DNA from: an uncultured Microbulbifer sp.
GTDB lineage: Bacteria > Pseudomonadota > Gammaproteobacteria > Pseudomonadales > Cellvibrionaceae
Length of the DNA stretch: 64,000 nt
Direction of reading: 5' to 3'
Assembly (NCBI RefSeq): GCF_947489355.1
Contig: NZ_CANLDD010000011.1
Span: 34,630 to 98,629 of the forward strand
Shown: positions 9,187-21,386 of the stretch, piece after piece
Layout: each line of letters starts with the position of its first letter
Numbering within the stretch: the stretch's first letter is position 1
Program-made: the position numbers and the translations under genes
The notes under the pieces: model-generated
What the model saw: only the letters and a program-made list of their open reading frames with translations
What the model was told of the DNA's origin: nothing
Database searches by the model: none

Positions 9187-9669
9187 ATGGGTAGTAGCAT
9201 TAAGCGCAGTATTGCCCTTAGCAGTGTATTGGTGATGGTAATGAATGTCAGCGCCTGCGGTTATTTTCTGTATCCTGAGCGCAAAGGCCAGACGGGCGGT
9301 CGCGTGGACCCGGCAGTGGTTATTTTGGATGGCGCCGCACTGCTTTTTGGGTTTCTTCCCGGTGTTGTAGCCTTCGCAGTAGACTTCACCAATGGCACAA
9401 TCTACCTGCCGCCGGGCAGCCCCTCGGTAATCGACCGGCACACCAGCAGTGTCGATACAGACAAGGTACAAAAAGTGACTGACGAAGATGGCCACGCCTG
9501 GCTTCAACTATCTATTGAGGGCAAATCTGACGATAGTGGGGATCTGGCAGATCTGGAGGTCATCCTGACAGACGTTACCGGGCAAAAAGTGGATGCTGAT
9601 GACATTGTCTGGTTGCAGGATGCCGCAGCTTTGCAGGCAGCCATCACCGCTCAAGTCGCGGCACGTTAA
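9187..9669 (+). CDS. Predicted lipoprotein of unknown function
   Basis: A 160-residue protein with a short basic N-terminus, a hydrophobic helix and lipobox VSAC (Cys24). It should therefore be a lipid-anchored periplasmic or outer-membrane protein. Residues 40-75 (GRVDPAVVILDG...GVVAFAVDFTNGTIYLP) form a conserved-looking block that I recall from small gammaproteobacterial lipoproteins, without an assigned function. The C-terminal half is acidic and soluble. The ATG is preceded by AGAGG. The gene stands alone, divergent from the peptidases. Confidence 0.7.
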   Translation: MGSSIKRSIALSSVLVMVMNVSACGYFLYPERKGQTGGRVDPAVVILDGAALLFGFLPGVVAFAVDFTNGTIYLPPGSPSVIDRHTSSVDTDKVQKVTDEDGHAWLQLSIEGKSDDSGDLADLEVILTDVTGQKVDADDIVWLQDAAALQAAITAQVAAR

Positions 9670-9973
9670 GCGCTCCATTAGACGGGAGCTGAACTTTTAC
9701 CCGGCGCAGAGAAGTACCCCCGTCCGCCGCAGTCTGTTCTGGGCCTTTCGTATACCGGCAGGCCCAGAGACGCCGGTTATTCCAAGAGGGCAATCCCCGG
9801 TGATTGTGAGCAGGTAATGGCTAAGGGTTTTTACTACCCTGTCAGAGGCATAAGAACCGGGCTCATCACCCCATCCTTAACAAAATACCATGCCAAAAGC
9901 CCTGTCGTCGCAGCAATCCTGAAATACGGCGCATTCGGCACTTTTTTCTTCCAGCCCAGCAGGAGCAAAAATT
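9670..9973. other. Intergenic region
   Basis: A 304-bp gap between two rightward genes. An inverted repeat CTGGGCCT (9739-9746) / AGGCCCAG (9760-9767) lies about 70 bp after the lipoprotein stop and could be a weak terminator, although no U-tract follows. Nothing else was recognised. Confidence 0.5.
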
Positions 9974-10852
9974 ATGAGTCTCTCGTATTTTTATAATATT
10001 CCCGAGCGTCACGTTTACACAATCGCAAACTGGATCATGGTGGTGTACCTCGTCTGGACCGGCGTTCTCTCATTCGGAGAAACCGGCTCCCAAATAATCA
10101 GTAACTGGTTCAGTCAGCATCTTCTCTTTTCAAAAATCGACATACCGTGGATGCTTTTGGCATGGCTGATCGGTGCAGTAAAAATTGTGATCGCGATCGG
10201 GCTCAGCCAACGTAATCGGCATAGCAGGCGTTATCAATGGTCTGCACTGGCCGCTTTTATACTGCTGATTGCCCCCACCACGCTTCTGCTGACAAACCCG
10301 GTGTGGGTGGCGTCCTACGGCGGCTTCCCGTTTATCGGCTCGGGCCAGGGAATCATAAAGTACTTCTCCATGGCTGGCGTGGCCCTGTACTTGTATGCCT
10401 CCAGTAGGTCTTCACAAGGGTGTCGGCGCATTGCCATTGGTCTGTGCATTTTTGGCGTCGCCATTGTGATGGGGTGGATTGGTGCGATGAAATTCACCGC
10501 CTTTGAGGCGCAGGGTATTTTCCCCCTGATGAGCACCAATCTCTTTTTTTCCTGGACTTACACTGTTTGGACTACCCAGGGGGCCTCAAATTTCATTGGT
10601 ATCGTCGAATTACTGTTCCTGGTAACGCTGCTACTCGCACCGGTATCCAAACGTATTGGGTTGTTCGGTCTGGCCGGCATCCTGGCCACAGCGATCGGAA
10701 CCACAACCTTTCTTTTCAATACCCCCGGGTATGACCTCTTTATTCTCGATCTGAATACAACAGGTCAGTTCATCATCAAAGACTGGCTTCTGTTTGCAGC
10801 CGCATTAATCTTCTACAGCGCTATGACACGCCGGGAAGGATCCACCACCTAA
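9974..10852 (+). CDS. DUF417 (YkgB/RclC-like) membrane protein with internal duplication
   Basis: A 292-residue integral membrane protein with about eight TM helices. The C-terminal half matches the DUF417 pattern known from E. coli RclC/YkgB: MGWIGAMKFTAFEA..., then IVELLFLVTLLL, and an ending NTTGQFIIKDWLLFAAALI. The N-terminal half repeats the same plan in weaker form (WTGVLSF..., IGAVKIVIAIGL..., GSGQGIIKYFSMAGVAL), so the protein looks like a fused tandem pair. DUF417 members are inner-membrane proteins, some linked to reactive chlorine or redox stress; the activity is unknown. The ATG has AGGAG at a spacing of about 8. There is no operon partner. Confidence 0.75.
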   Translation: MSLSYFYNIPERHVYTIANWIMVVYLVWTGVLSFGETGSQIISNWFSQHLLFSKIDIPWMLLAWLIGAVKIVIAIGLSQRNRHSRRYQWSALAAFILLIAPTTLLLTNPVWVASYGGFPFIGSGQGIIKYFSMAGVALYLYASSRSSQGCRRIAIGLCIFGVAIVMGWIGAMKFTAFEAQGIFPLMSTNLFFSWTYTVWTTQGASNFIGIVELLFLVTLLLAPVSKRIGLFGLAGILATAIGTTTFLFNTPGYDLFILDLNTTGQFIIKDWLLFAAALIFYSAMTRREGSTT

Positions 10853-10871
10853 CGAAAGCATGCAACGGGCA

Positions 10872-10888
10872 GAGCCCCCCAGGGGCTC
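10872..10888 (+). terminator. Possible terminator of the DUF417 gene
   Basis: GAGCCCC (10872-10878) and GGGGCTC (10882-10888) form a 7-bp GC stem with a 3-base loop about 20 bp after the stop. The following bases are only moderately U-rich (CTCTTTTT appears about 20 bases on), so termination is plausible but not certain. Confidence 0.4.
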
Positions 10889-10954
10889 AGTTCAGTGTTA
10901 TCGCTCTTTTTGCCCCCAGAGCGATCAGGGGCCGCCAATTGAGGCGGCTACCCC

Positions 10955-11088
10955 TTACTACCGGGTCGGAGGGAAAGAACACCCCTCTCCCAAGACGCGC
11001 TGTGAAATCATCACTGTACGCTCGTAATCGGCATCCATGTCTCATACGATCCTGGCAGCGGGGTATTCTTCCCTCCAGCCTTGCTAGC
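10955..11088. repeat. Dispersed palindromic repeat, copy 1
   Basis: About 130 bp, nearly identical to 12989-13120 in the same orientation. Both copies have inverted arms (here around GGGAAAGAACACCCCTCTCC and the returning GGGGTATTCTTCCCTCC) enclosing a conserved centre with GCGCTGTGAA and AATCGGCATCCATG. The size, imperfect hairpin form and lack of coding capacity suggest a REP- or MITE-like element. Confidence 0.8.
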
Positions 11089-11352
11089 AACTGTGTCATA
11101 GAGAAGTTCTCTACCGCTTGAGCAGAAAAGTGGTCGGACTCAGGGAGTCGATCATTTTGTGGAACCGCACAGCCGTGGACGCCTGGACCCGAAATACCCT
11201 GTGCTGCTGCCCCCGCACTTCCCCGGGTCTTATACACCGGGAAGGTCCGCCTGTGCAGCGGATAGGTTTTTGCTGCACACAACTGTTTTTCGGTGCGATA
11301 CCCTGCAATTCTTGGCTGTTACCCTATCCGGCAACCTCCCCCGCTGGAAAGC

Positions 11353-12729
11353 CTAGCCCAATAGTAGCCAGGCTGTACCGGCAATAATCAGCGATGCAGT
11401 CACACTCAGCACCGCACCCTCACGCACCATATCCTGCATACGCACTTTTCCGGTGCCGTAAGCGATCGCATTGGGTGCTGTGGCCACCGGTAACATGAAA
11501 GCGCAGCTGGCACTCATGGCGGCCGGTATCATCAACACCATCGGATCGAAACCTGCAGAAGTGGCCGCTGCCGCAAGTATCGGCATCAGCAGTGTAGCTG
11601 TAGCAGTATTGCTGGTAATTTCTGTGAGGAAGGTGACACCGAGACAGAGCAATAGCAACATCACCCAGAGGGGCATGGCGGTCAGGAAGGAAAGTCCGCT
11701 GCCCAGCATACTGCTCAGGCCCGAAACGGAAAAGCCTTTGGCCAGGGCGAGACCACCGGCAAAGAGCAGCAACATGCCCCAGGGGATTGTCTCAGCGGTC
11801 TGCCAGTCGAGCAAGCGACCGCCTTTCCCGTCGGGAATCATAAACATGGCCACCACAGCGGCAATAGCGACTGTGCTGTCTCCGGCAGAGGCAATATCCA
11901 GCCACCCACTCCAGCCGCCAAAGGGGGCATTGCGGGTGATCCAAAAAGCAATGGCGAGGCCAAACACCAGCAGTGTGCGCTTTTCCTCTGCACGCCAAGC
12001 CCCAACCGCCGGCGGTTCGATTACATTTTTAAGATGGACACCGCGGGTAAGCCAGAGCGTCATAATCGGCAGAGTGGTCACTACTACAGGAAGACCGATC
12101 TTCATCCAGCTCACGAAACTGAACGTCCGACCGGTTACCTCCTCATAAATGCCCATAAAAATAACATTTGGAGGCGTACCCAGCGGCGTACCCACGCCCC
12201 CGAGACTTGCGCCATAGGCAATACCCAAAATCAGTGCAATGCTCAGTCGTTGATTTTGGATACGGGAGAGAATTGCCAGGGCAATGGGCAGCATCATTAG
12301 AGTTGTGGCGGTATTCGAGATCCACATACTGAGAAAACCTGAGGCCAGCATAAACCCCAGAACCAACCGCCGACCGGAGGATACGCCAACGATGCGCAGC
12401 ATATACAGGGCCAGGCGCTCATGGGCCCCACTCTTTTCCAGAGCCTTGGACAAGATAAAGGCCCCCATGAGCAGCATAATCACATGACTTCCCAGCGATG
12501 CCGCCACCATTTTATAATCGGCCACCCCGAATAAGGGTAGAAGTATAAAAGGCACCAGAGAAGTTGCCGGGATAGGCAGTGCCTCGGTAATCCACCAGAT
12601 CACTGTAAGCAATGTAATAGCCGCAGTGACCGCAGGCAGATACGCCAAATCTAGCTCACGCAAAAACACGTAAAAAAAAACGGCCAACAACGGCCCCAAA
12701 ACGACAAAGCGCTGGCGCGCAATCGACAT
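11353..12729 (-). CDS. SLC13/DASS family anion:sodium symporter
   Basis: From the ATG at 12729 (G-rich RBS immediately upstream) the protein has 458 residues and about 11-12 hydrophobic segments. It carries the DASS features: an early helix with TVIWWITEALPIPATSL, the Ser-Asn-Thr motif WISNTATTLMMLP near residue 140, and the second copy EITSNTATATLLMPI near 385. These SNT motifs bind sodium and a carboxylate in the family, so it probably imports di- or tricarboxylates or sulfate. An in-frame start 21 bp upstream is also possible. The gene stands alone and is bracketed by two direct copies of the ~130-bp repeat. Confidence 0.87.
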   Translation of the reverse strand: MSIARQRFVVLGPLLAVFFYVFLRELDLAYLPAVTAAITLLTVIWWITEALPIPATSLVPFILLPLFGVADYKMVAASLGSHVIMLLMGAFILSKALEKSGAHERLALYMLRIVGVSSGRRLVLGFMLASGFLSMWISNTATTLMMLPIALAILSRIQNQRLSIALILGIAYGASLGGVGTPLGTPPNVIFMGIYEEVTGRTFSFVSWMKIGLPVVVTTLPIMTLWLTRGVHLKNVIEPPAVGAWRAEEKRTLLVFGLAIAFWITRNAPFGGWSGWLDIASAGDSTVAIAAVVAMFMIPDGKGGRLLDWQTAETIPWGMLLLFAGGLALAKGFSVSGLSSMLGSGLSFLTAMPLWVMLLLLCLGVTFLTEITSNTATATLLMPILAAAATSAGFDPMVLMIPAAMSASCAFMLPVATAPNAIAYGTGKVRMQDMVREGAVLSVTASLIIAGTAWLLLG

Positions 12730-12750
12730 ACCCACCCCCCAACAATCCAA

Positions 12751-13647
12751 TCTCCCCCAGGCACTATGTGCACCAGAGGAAAATGCCCTTTTTTTCTGTA
12801 ACCAAAGCGCCGGTCGCTGCCACCCTACTTTTCCGTTACTTCTTAACCAAACACATCCCAGAGTTCCTCCAGGATTACCCCTGAAACATCGCCTTAAATG
12901 GGCGAAGAAGCTCGCGCATCAAGGATAATACGGCCCGCAGTGTCATAACACCTCCCTGTCTAAGTATACACCGCTATGATTTGGGAAATTACTACCGGTT
13001 CGGAAGGAAAGAATACCCCTTTCCCAGGACGCGCTGTGAATACATCCCTGTATGCTCGCAATCGGCATCCATGCCTTAAACGGTCCTGGGAGAGGGGTAT
13101 TCTTCCCTTCTGCCATGCTAACCGCGCACACAAGTATCGCGTGTATAGAAATCGCAGAAAATCCTAAAGCAGTATATCCAATAGGATGGAAATCTGGAAA
13201 CAACGATGCCGGGCCAATGACTCTAACGGACATGGCCACCCCGATATCACGAGCATTAATTAGGATTTACCGGACCGGATCAAGCAAAGTAATGTCACAC
13301 TGAACCTAGGATAAGGTATACGAATATCCTGCCATCTCAAGTGCAAATCTGAAGATGCGTAACCCGGAAGATAAGCTGTAGCTGGCCATCTACTGGAAAC
13401 GTGGATAGCCCATTGCGCTTTGGCCTGGTCCTAAGGTAACACTGGAACCGCTGGCGATAAAATAACTGAATCCTTTCGTCAAATCTATCAAAAATCCCGC
13501 AGCTTCAAATTAAGATATCCAACCCCCCGACCTCGCAGCAGGCAAGGGATGCACTGCTCCGTTACTGCGCAAGGCCATTAAACCTCAACAGAGCCCCACA
13601 GACGACTATGCAAATGTGAGACGAGCTCCTCAAGATTCAATAATCCG
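12751..13647. other. Intergenic region containing repeat copy 2
   Basis: About 900 bp between two leftward genes. Apart from the repeat at 12989-13120, I see no gene: the longest frames overlap the repeat or lack any domain. The part from about 13,120 to 13,647 holds nothing I recognise. It may contain the SLC13 promoter at its left end. Confidence 0.6.
12989..13120. repeat. Dispersed palindromic repeat, copy 2
   Basis: Same element as 10955-11088. The arms are clearer here: bases 13002-13030 (GGAAGGAAAGAATACCCC... ending CCCAGGAC) are nearly the reverse complement of 13083-13110 (GTCCTGGGAGAGGGG... ending CTTCCCTTC). About 52 bp lie between them. The two copies differ by scattered substitutions, so they are related but not recent duplicates. 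Confidence 0.85.
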
Positions 13648-14532
13648 TTAATCTGGCACCTTTACAGTCAAATTATTCTTATGTGCATAATCCGGATCAC
13701 CTCCAAGCCGCTTGTTGCAATTCAGGCCATTGATTGCTCCAATATCATTATTACTCAAAGTAAACCCTGACAATAACAAATTGCTGCGAATGTTATCCAG
13801 TTTTTCTGCCTTGGGGATCACAATACGATGCTGTTGCACATTCCATTTCAATATGACTTGTGCCGGAGACACAGAATGATTTTCTGCGATTTCTACAATT
13901 AATGGGTCCACTATCGGTTTTTCACTCTGTGGCACACCACTCCAGGAAGATCCGGAACCCAGGGGAGACCAACAGCTAATAGCAATTTTGTGAAACTGGC
14001 AGTAATCTACCAGCGGCTGCTGGGTGAAATAAGGATGTAATTCAATTTGATTGCAGACCGGACGAATCTCGGCAAATGTAGCAATTTGTTCGATATCCGT
14101 CTTGCGGAAATTCGATAAACCCAGGGCGCGTACCTTCTTCTGCTGATACAGCGCCTCCATAACCTCCCAGGTTTCCCGGGTATAGGCTGGCACTGGCCAG
14201 TGAATCAGGTAGAGATCCAGATATTCCAGTTGCAAACGTTCCAGGCTGCGCGCGAAGGCATCGTGGGTTTTGCTACGCCCCTGCTCGGTATCCCAGATTT
14301 TACTGGTTATAAAAAATATCTCCCGCGGCAGGCCGGATTCCCTGATCGCGCGCCCCAGGGCGCGCTCATTGCCATACACAGAAGCTGTATCAAACTGCCT
14401 ATAACCGATCGATATCGCCTTTAGAATGGTATCAGTGACATATTCATTATCCTGTTGCCAGCCGCCCACAGCGGCCAGCCCCATGCCGACCTGGGGAATC
14501 TGCACGCCATTATTAAACTCGATAAAGTACAT
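13648..14532 (-). CDS. Aldo/keto reductase
   Basis: A 294-residue NADPH-dependent aldo/keto reductase of the type annotated as 2,5-diketo-D-gluconate reductase. The catalytic tetrad is present: Asp48 and Tyr53 (FDTASVYGNE), Lys78 (TSKIWD) and His111 (YLIHWP). The C-terminal cofactor-loop motif IVIPKAE is also present. The length is normal. The physiological substrate is not evident. Its neighbours are an SLC13 carrier and a TfoX-N protein on the same strand, but gaps of 200 bp or more argue against an operon. Confidence 0.88.
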   Translation of the reverse strand: MYFIEFNNGVQIPQVGMGLAAVGGWQQDNEYVTDTILKAISIGYRQFDTASVYGNERALGRAIRESGLPREIFFITSKIWDTEQGRSKTHDAFARSLERLQLEYLDLYLIHWPVPAYTRETWEVMEALYQQKKVRALGLSNFRKTDIEQIATFAEIRPVCNQIELHPYFTQQPLVDYCQFHKIAISCWSPLGSGSSWSGVPQSEKPIVDPLIVEIAENHSVSPAQVILKWNVQQHRIVIPKAEKLDNIRSNLLLSGFTLSNNDIGAINGLNCNKRLGGDPDYAHKNNLTVKVPD

Positions 14533-14741
14533 AATCGATATCCCTTCCAGCTACTGCGCTGTGCACTGAACACCACTTCCTATGGCTAAAATTATCCGCT
14601 CTCGGCGGTATCGAGTGTAAGAGGTCACCCCCTGTTTCTTGGAAAATCCTACAGTATATAGGTAATGTAATGCCATTCTTTCACTTGCGAGACACTAAAA
14701 TCACCTTGCAGATTGGTTTAGGTTGAGTATGGTCTCAGACT

Positions 14742-15065
14742 TTATTTGGGAGGCAGCGAACCGGCGAAGTTAACGCCGCGGCTCACCCAATTGTCAAGGT
14801 CTTCGGCAACGGCATCCTCCTCAACATACACCATCCCTTTCAAAGGACGCCCGGTATAGTCCATTGGGCGTGTGTAGCGCTCCGCCAGCGCCTCCTGATA
14901 GTGATCAGGCCCTACCCTAACCATCAGTTCTTCGCCGACCACACCACAGGCCATGTTGCCATTTAACATAAACGCCAAGCCCCCAAACATCTGTTTTTCA
15001 CTGAGGCCCTGGTTTTCCTGTATCAGATTGCGCACTTTTTCTGCCAGGGTTTTGTTATACGCCAT
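14742..15065 (-). CDS. TfoX/Sxy N-terminal domain protein
   Basis: From the ATG at 15065, preceded by AAGGAG at a spacing of 7, the protein has 107 residues and consists of a single TfoX N-terminal domain (KQMFGGLAFMLNGNMACGV, then MVRVGPDHYQEAL). Full Sxy/TfoX competence regulators also have a C-terminal domain, which is absent here. Short TfoX-N proteins are common and their role is unclear, so a competence function should not be assumed. The frame extends upstream to 15104, but the perfect Shine-Dalgarno fixes the start. Confidence 0.82.
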   Translation of the reverse strand: MAYNKTLAEKVRNLIQENQGLSEKQMFGGLAFMLNGNMACGVVGEELMVRVGPDHYQEALAERYTRPMDYTGRPLKGMVYVEEDAVAEDLDNWVSRGVNFAGSLPPK

Positions 15066-16091
15066 AACAATCTCCTTAATTTCTTTTACCGAGCGGGAAG
15101 CCATATTTCCACAGTCGCTACAAACCGCATAAATGCAAATTTGACAAAAGTAAACTCCACTGAAGACAATTCGCCGGAATAGTCCGCCTTCCTAGACGGT
15201 TGCGGCGGGTTATTGACAAGTGTCTAATGATGGGTACAGATATCATCCCAAGAGAGAAAAACAACTGCGCCCATTCCAGACAGTCTGCAAATATACCCCT
15301 ACAGGATCGCGACCGGTCACCACACATCATATGGCTCTGGTAGACGGAGCCCCATCCCCTACCCTGCATAAGCAGCTGCATCCTGGCGATAAAATTTATA
15401 TTGAATAATCATTTAAGTGTAGCAGGAAATAGCAAGACTTCTTCTTGATAAGATGCCGACGCAATAGGAGCACTACATCAGTAAAAAGTGGATTTTAACG
15501 ACATGCACCTTCTGAATAAATCGCCAGGCCGGTGGGATATTCACACTGCTTTTTCAAATATTGATACAAGGGAATATGGTAAATGGCAATTCCAGTGGAA
15601 TTTACTTGTTGTATCTACCATGCCCGATCTTAATAAGCTATTCACACGAATTTTTTCTGTACGTCAGGGTCACGCTTTCCGGCATTTTTGGCAACGTCTA
15701 GAATCGGATTTCTCGAACACAACTTATTTGTAGAATACGGATACGTCTTACATAGGAACAATTGCTGTTATTTGGATGAAACTGCGCTTCTGTCAGGTAA
15801 AAACTCCGAAAGTGGACATTCAGGGCCTGAACCAGAGCTGACAGAACACCTACTGAATACCCAACGACCTTTGGCACTTGTAGCGTATTGCAACTCATAC
15901 GTCTCGATCAGTATTTGGCAACACTTTGAAACAGCGCTCTCCCCTTCAATAAAAGCGGTCGCGGGCGTGCGCAAGCATTTTTCAACTGTGCTTCGGCTTT
16001 TGGCAAATACTGAATGCCCATGTGTGGTCGCAACGTCTTTTTGTCAATGCGTTTCACGCAACAGGCGTTGGGATCTGGTCTGTCGCCGGAA
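15066..16091. other. About 1 kb without a recognised gene
   Basis: Between the TfoX-N gene and cysG, composition becomes more AT-rich around 15,400-15,950. Short frames exist, such as 15488-15733 on the plus strand (81 codons, GTG start, no good RBS) and 15688-16137, but none shows a domain or a coding-like pattern. It may be decayed accessory DNA. Confidence 0.5.
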
Positions 16092-17510
16092 TCAATTGCC
16101 ACAGACAGGGGGCTGGAGATCTGACTGGTCCCGCTGATACCAGTGCAATTTCTCATGCAGGCTGACAACGCCACCGACGATAGTCAAAGTCGGCGCCTTT
16201 ACTGCCTTGTTTTGCGCGAGGTCTGGTAGTGTCTTGAGGTCACCCACAATGACCCGCTGCGCCGGAGTTGTTCCCTTTTCGATCAGTGCCGCGGGCGTTT
16301 CCGCTGAGAGACCGTGGCGGGTGAGTTCGGTGCAAATGGTTCGCAGGCCCGTCAAGCCCATATAGAAAACCAGGGTTTGGCCAACAGAGGCCAATTCGCT
16401 CCAGGGCAAATCGAGGCTGCCTTCCTGCAGGTGTCCGGTAATAAAACGCACTGACTGGGCGTAATCGCGGTGCGTCAAAGGAATACCCGCATAGCTGGCA
16501 CACCCGGACGCAGCGGTAATGCCCGGCACCACTTGAAACGGTATGCCGTGCTCGGCCAGTTTGTCGATCTCTTCGCCACCTCGGCCAAAAATAAAGGGAT
16601 CTCCTCCCTTCAGACGCAGTACCTTTTTGCCTTTGTTGGCTAAATCCACCAACAGCTGGTTGATATCGCTTTGGGGAACCGAATGAAACGCTTTTTTCTT
16701 GCCAACATAAATGCGCTCGGCATCCCTGCGCACCAGGTCCAGAACCGCCGGGGATACCAGGCGATCATAGAGCACGGCATCGGCCTGCTGCATCAGACGC
16801 AGGGCGCGAAAGGTCAGCAAATCGGGATCTCCAGGGCCCCCGCCCACCAGGTAAACCTCGCCAGTCGGTGCAGGACTGCCCTGCCAGACCTGCAGGGCAT
16901 TGAGCAATGCTTTTTCCCCTTCCGCCAGCTTCCCTGCCTCCATACAGCTGGCGACTGGGCCTGAGAAAACCCACTCCCAAAAATCCTTGCGCCGCGCTTC
17001 GGGCAATGCGGCTTTTACCCTGGTGCGCACACGGGCGGCAAGCTCCACCAGGGCGGCAAGCCCCGGGGATAGCAGCGCTTCGATCTGGGCGCGGATACGC
17101 CGGGTAAGCACCGGCGCAGCACCGCCACTGTTAATACCAATCGAGAGATCGCCGCGCTCCACCATTGCGGGAAAGGTAAACGTACACAACTGCGGCGCAT
17201 CCACCACATTGACCGGCAGGTGCCGGGCGCGCGCATCGGCAGAGACCTGCGCATTGACCTCCGCACTATCGGATGCCGCGATCACCAGTTCAGCCCGCTG
17301 CAAATAATCGGCGCAGTAGGTTGTCTCAAACAGGGCTCCGTTTGAATCGGACACCAGTTGCCTGAGTTCGGAGGCAATCTCCGGGGCAACCACCCACAGG
17401 CGGGCTCCCGCCTTGCATAGCAAGCGGGCTTTGCGGGTGGCAATGGCGCCTCCACCCACAATCAAGCAAGGGCGGTTTTGGACATCAAACGCGAGAGGGA
17501 GATAGCGCAA
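16092..17510 (-). CDS. cysG: Siroheme synthase CysG (trifunctional)
   Basis: A 472-residue fusion of two modules. The N-terminal precorrin-2 dehydrogenase/ferrochelatase has the NAD site [20 protein letters not shown] (the catalytic Asp) and [10 protein letters not shown]. The C-terminal uroporphyrinogen-III methyltransferase has [29 protein letters not shown] and VPGITAASG. Together they make siroheme from uroporphyrinogen III for sulfite and nitrite reductases. No in-frame ATG precedes the conserved N-terminus before a stop, so the start is probably TTG at 17510. It follows serS after 90 bp; cysG next to serS matches the Pseudomonas arrangement. Confidence 0.95.
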   Translation of the reverse strand: MRYLPLAFDVQNRPCLIVGGGAIATRKARLLCKAGARLWVVAPEIASELRQLVSDSNGALFETTYCADYLQRAELVIAASDSAEVNAQVSADARARHLPVNVVDAPQLCTFTFPAMVERGDLSIGINSGGAAPVLTRRIRAQIEALLSPGLAALVELAARVRTRVKAALPEARRKDFWEWVFSGPVASCMEAGKLAEGEKALLNALQVWQGSPAPTGEVYLVGGGPGDPDLLTFRALRLMQQADAVLYDRLVSPAVLDLVRRDAERIYVGKKKAFHSVPQSDINQLLVDLANKGKKVLRLKGGDPFIFGRGGEEIDKLAEHGIPFQVVPGITAASGCASYAGIPLTHRDYAQSVRFITGHLQEGSLDLPWSELASVGQTLVFYMGLTGLRTICTELTRHGLSAETPAALIEKGTTPAQRVIVGDLKTLPDLAQNKAVKAPTLTIVGGVVSLHEKLHWYQRDQSDLQPPVCGN

Positions 17511-17600
17511 CGTCTTATCCCATTAAGTGGCAGACGGGAACAGTATTCCTCCAGAATACCCGGGGTAGTTAACAACCCGGTAGCCGGCCAGAGTGCCGCA

Positions 17601-20680
<3,080 letters not shown>

Positions 20681-20688
<8 letters not shown>

Positions 20689-21292
20689 CTCTAATAACGT
20701 CGGTACCTGCGGGTGGTTTGAAGTCGAATACCGAGGCGGAAAGCTCGGGGTTGGCCTGAATGTCACTGAAAGTGATCTCGGTAGTCTGGCCCATGCTGTC
20801 GCGCACCGTAATCGCCGCGGGCAGCCCGTTTTTGGCAAAACCTATTTCCATGGCTTTAAAGGGCGCCGAGGGATTTTTCGGAACCAAGTGGTAGACGCCG
20901 TCTTTCAGGGAGACATTGAACGAATTGCGAATCTCTGCCACCTTGCCGCCGAGTAAGAGCGCAGGTGTTTCTTTGATACGCTTGTCCACCGGCCGTATCG
21001 TCACCTGTTCCAGATCCGGATCGTAAAGCCACAGGGTTTTATTGTTGGTCACCAATAGCTGCGCGTAGGGATCCCCGGTTTCCCAGCGCAGTTTACCGGG
21101 CCGCTGTACAGAAAAGCTGCCACTGCTCTTCTGGGTCACTTTGCCGCGCTCATCAAGCAGGGTCTGCTGAAAATTGCCCGACAGCGCAGCGAGGGGCATA
21201 AGTCGCTTGCTGAGGTCATCGGTGGCATCGGCCCAGGCCCCTGCGGCAGCAACACTCACCGTCAACAGTAGACTGTGCAGAATGCTTTTCAT
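20681..21292 (-). CDS. lolA: Outer-membrane lipoprotein carrier protein LolA
   Basis: A 203-residue periplasmic chaperone that moves lipoproteins from LolCDE to LolB. It has a signal peptide (MKSILHSLLLTV... cleaved near AGAWA), then LSGNFQQTLLDERG, a GKLRWETGDPYAQLLVTN region and the C-terminal ITFSDIQANPELSASVFDFKPPAG, all typical of LolA. The start at 21292 is preferred over the upstream in-frame start at 21319 because it opens the signal peptide. It lies between ftsK and rarA. Confidence 0.95.
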
Positions 21293-21386
21293 AGTTGGAT
21301 TCCAGTAGGTTGAGTTCACAAAGCATAATGGCGGGCCGGTGAACAGGCGCTTAACCCTCTTCCTGCCCGTCCGATGGCGCGCTCAT

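Larger units (their letters stand above)
10853..11352. other. Intergenic region containing a dispersed repeat
   Basis: A 500-bp gap between the convergent DUF417 and SLC13 genes. It holds a GC-rich hairpin (GCCGCC at 10931-10936 with GGCGGC at 10943-10948) and then copy 1 of the palindromic repeat. Open frames crossing the repeat are by-products of it and are not listed as genes. Confidence 0.6.

Noticed and set aside
10955..13120. Composite transposon around the SLC13 gene
   Set aside because: The flanking repeats are only ~130 bp, encode no transposase and have diverged from each other; no target duplication was evident.
15488..16137. Two plus-strand frames in the 1-kb gap before cysG
   Set aside because: Weak or absent ribosome binding sites, no recognisable motif, and the second overlaps the conserved end of cysG on the other strand.
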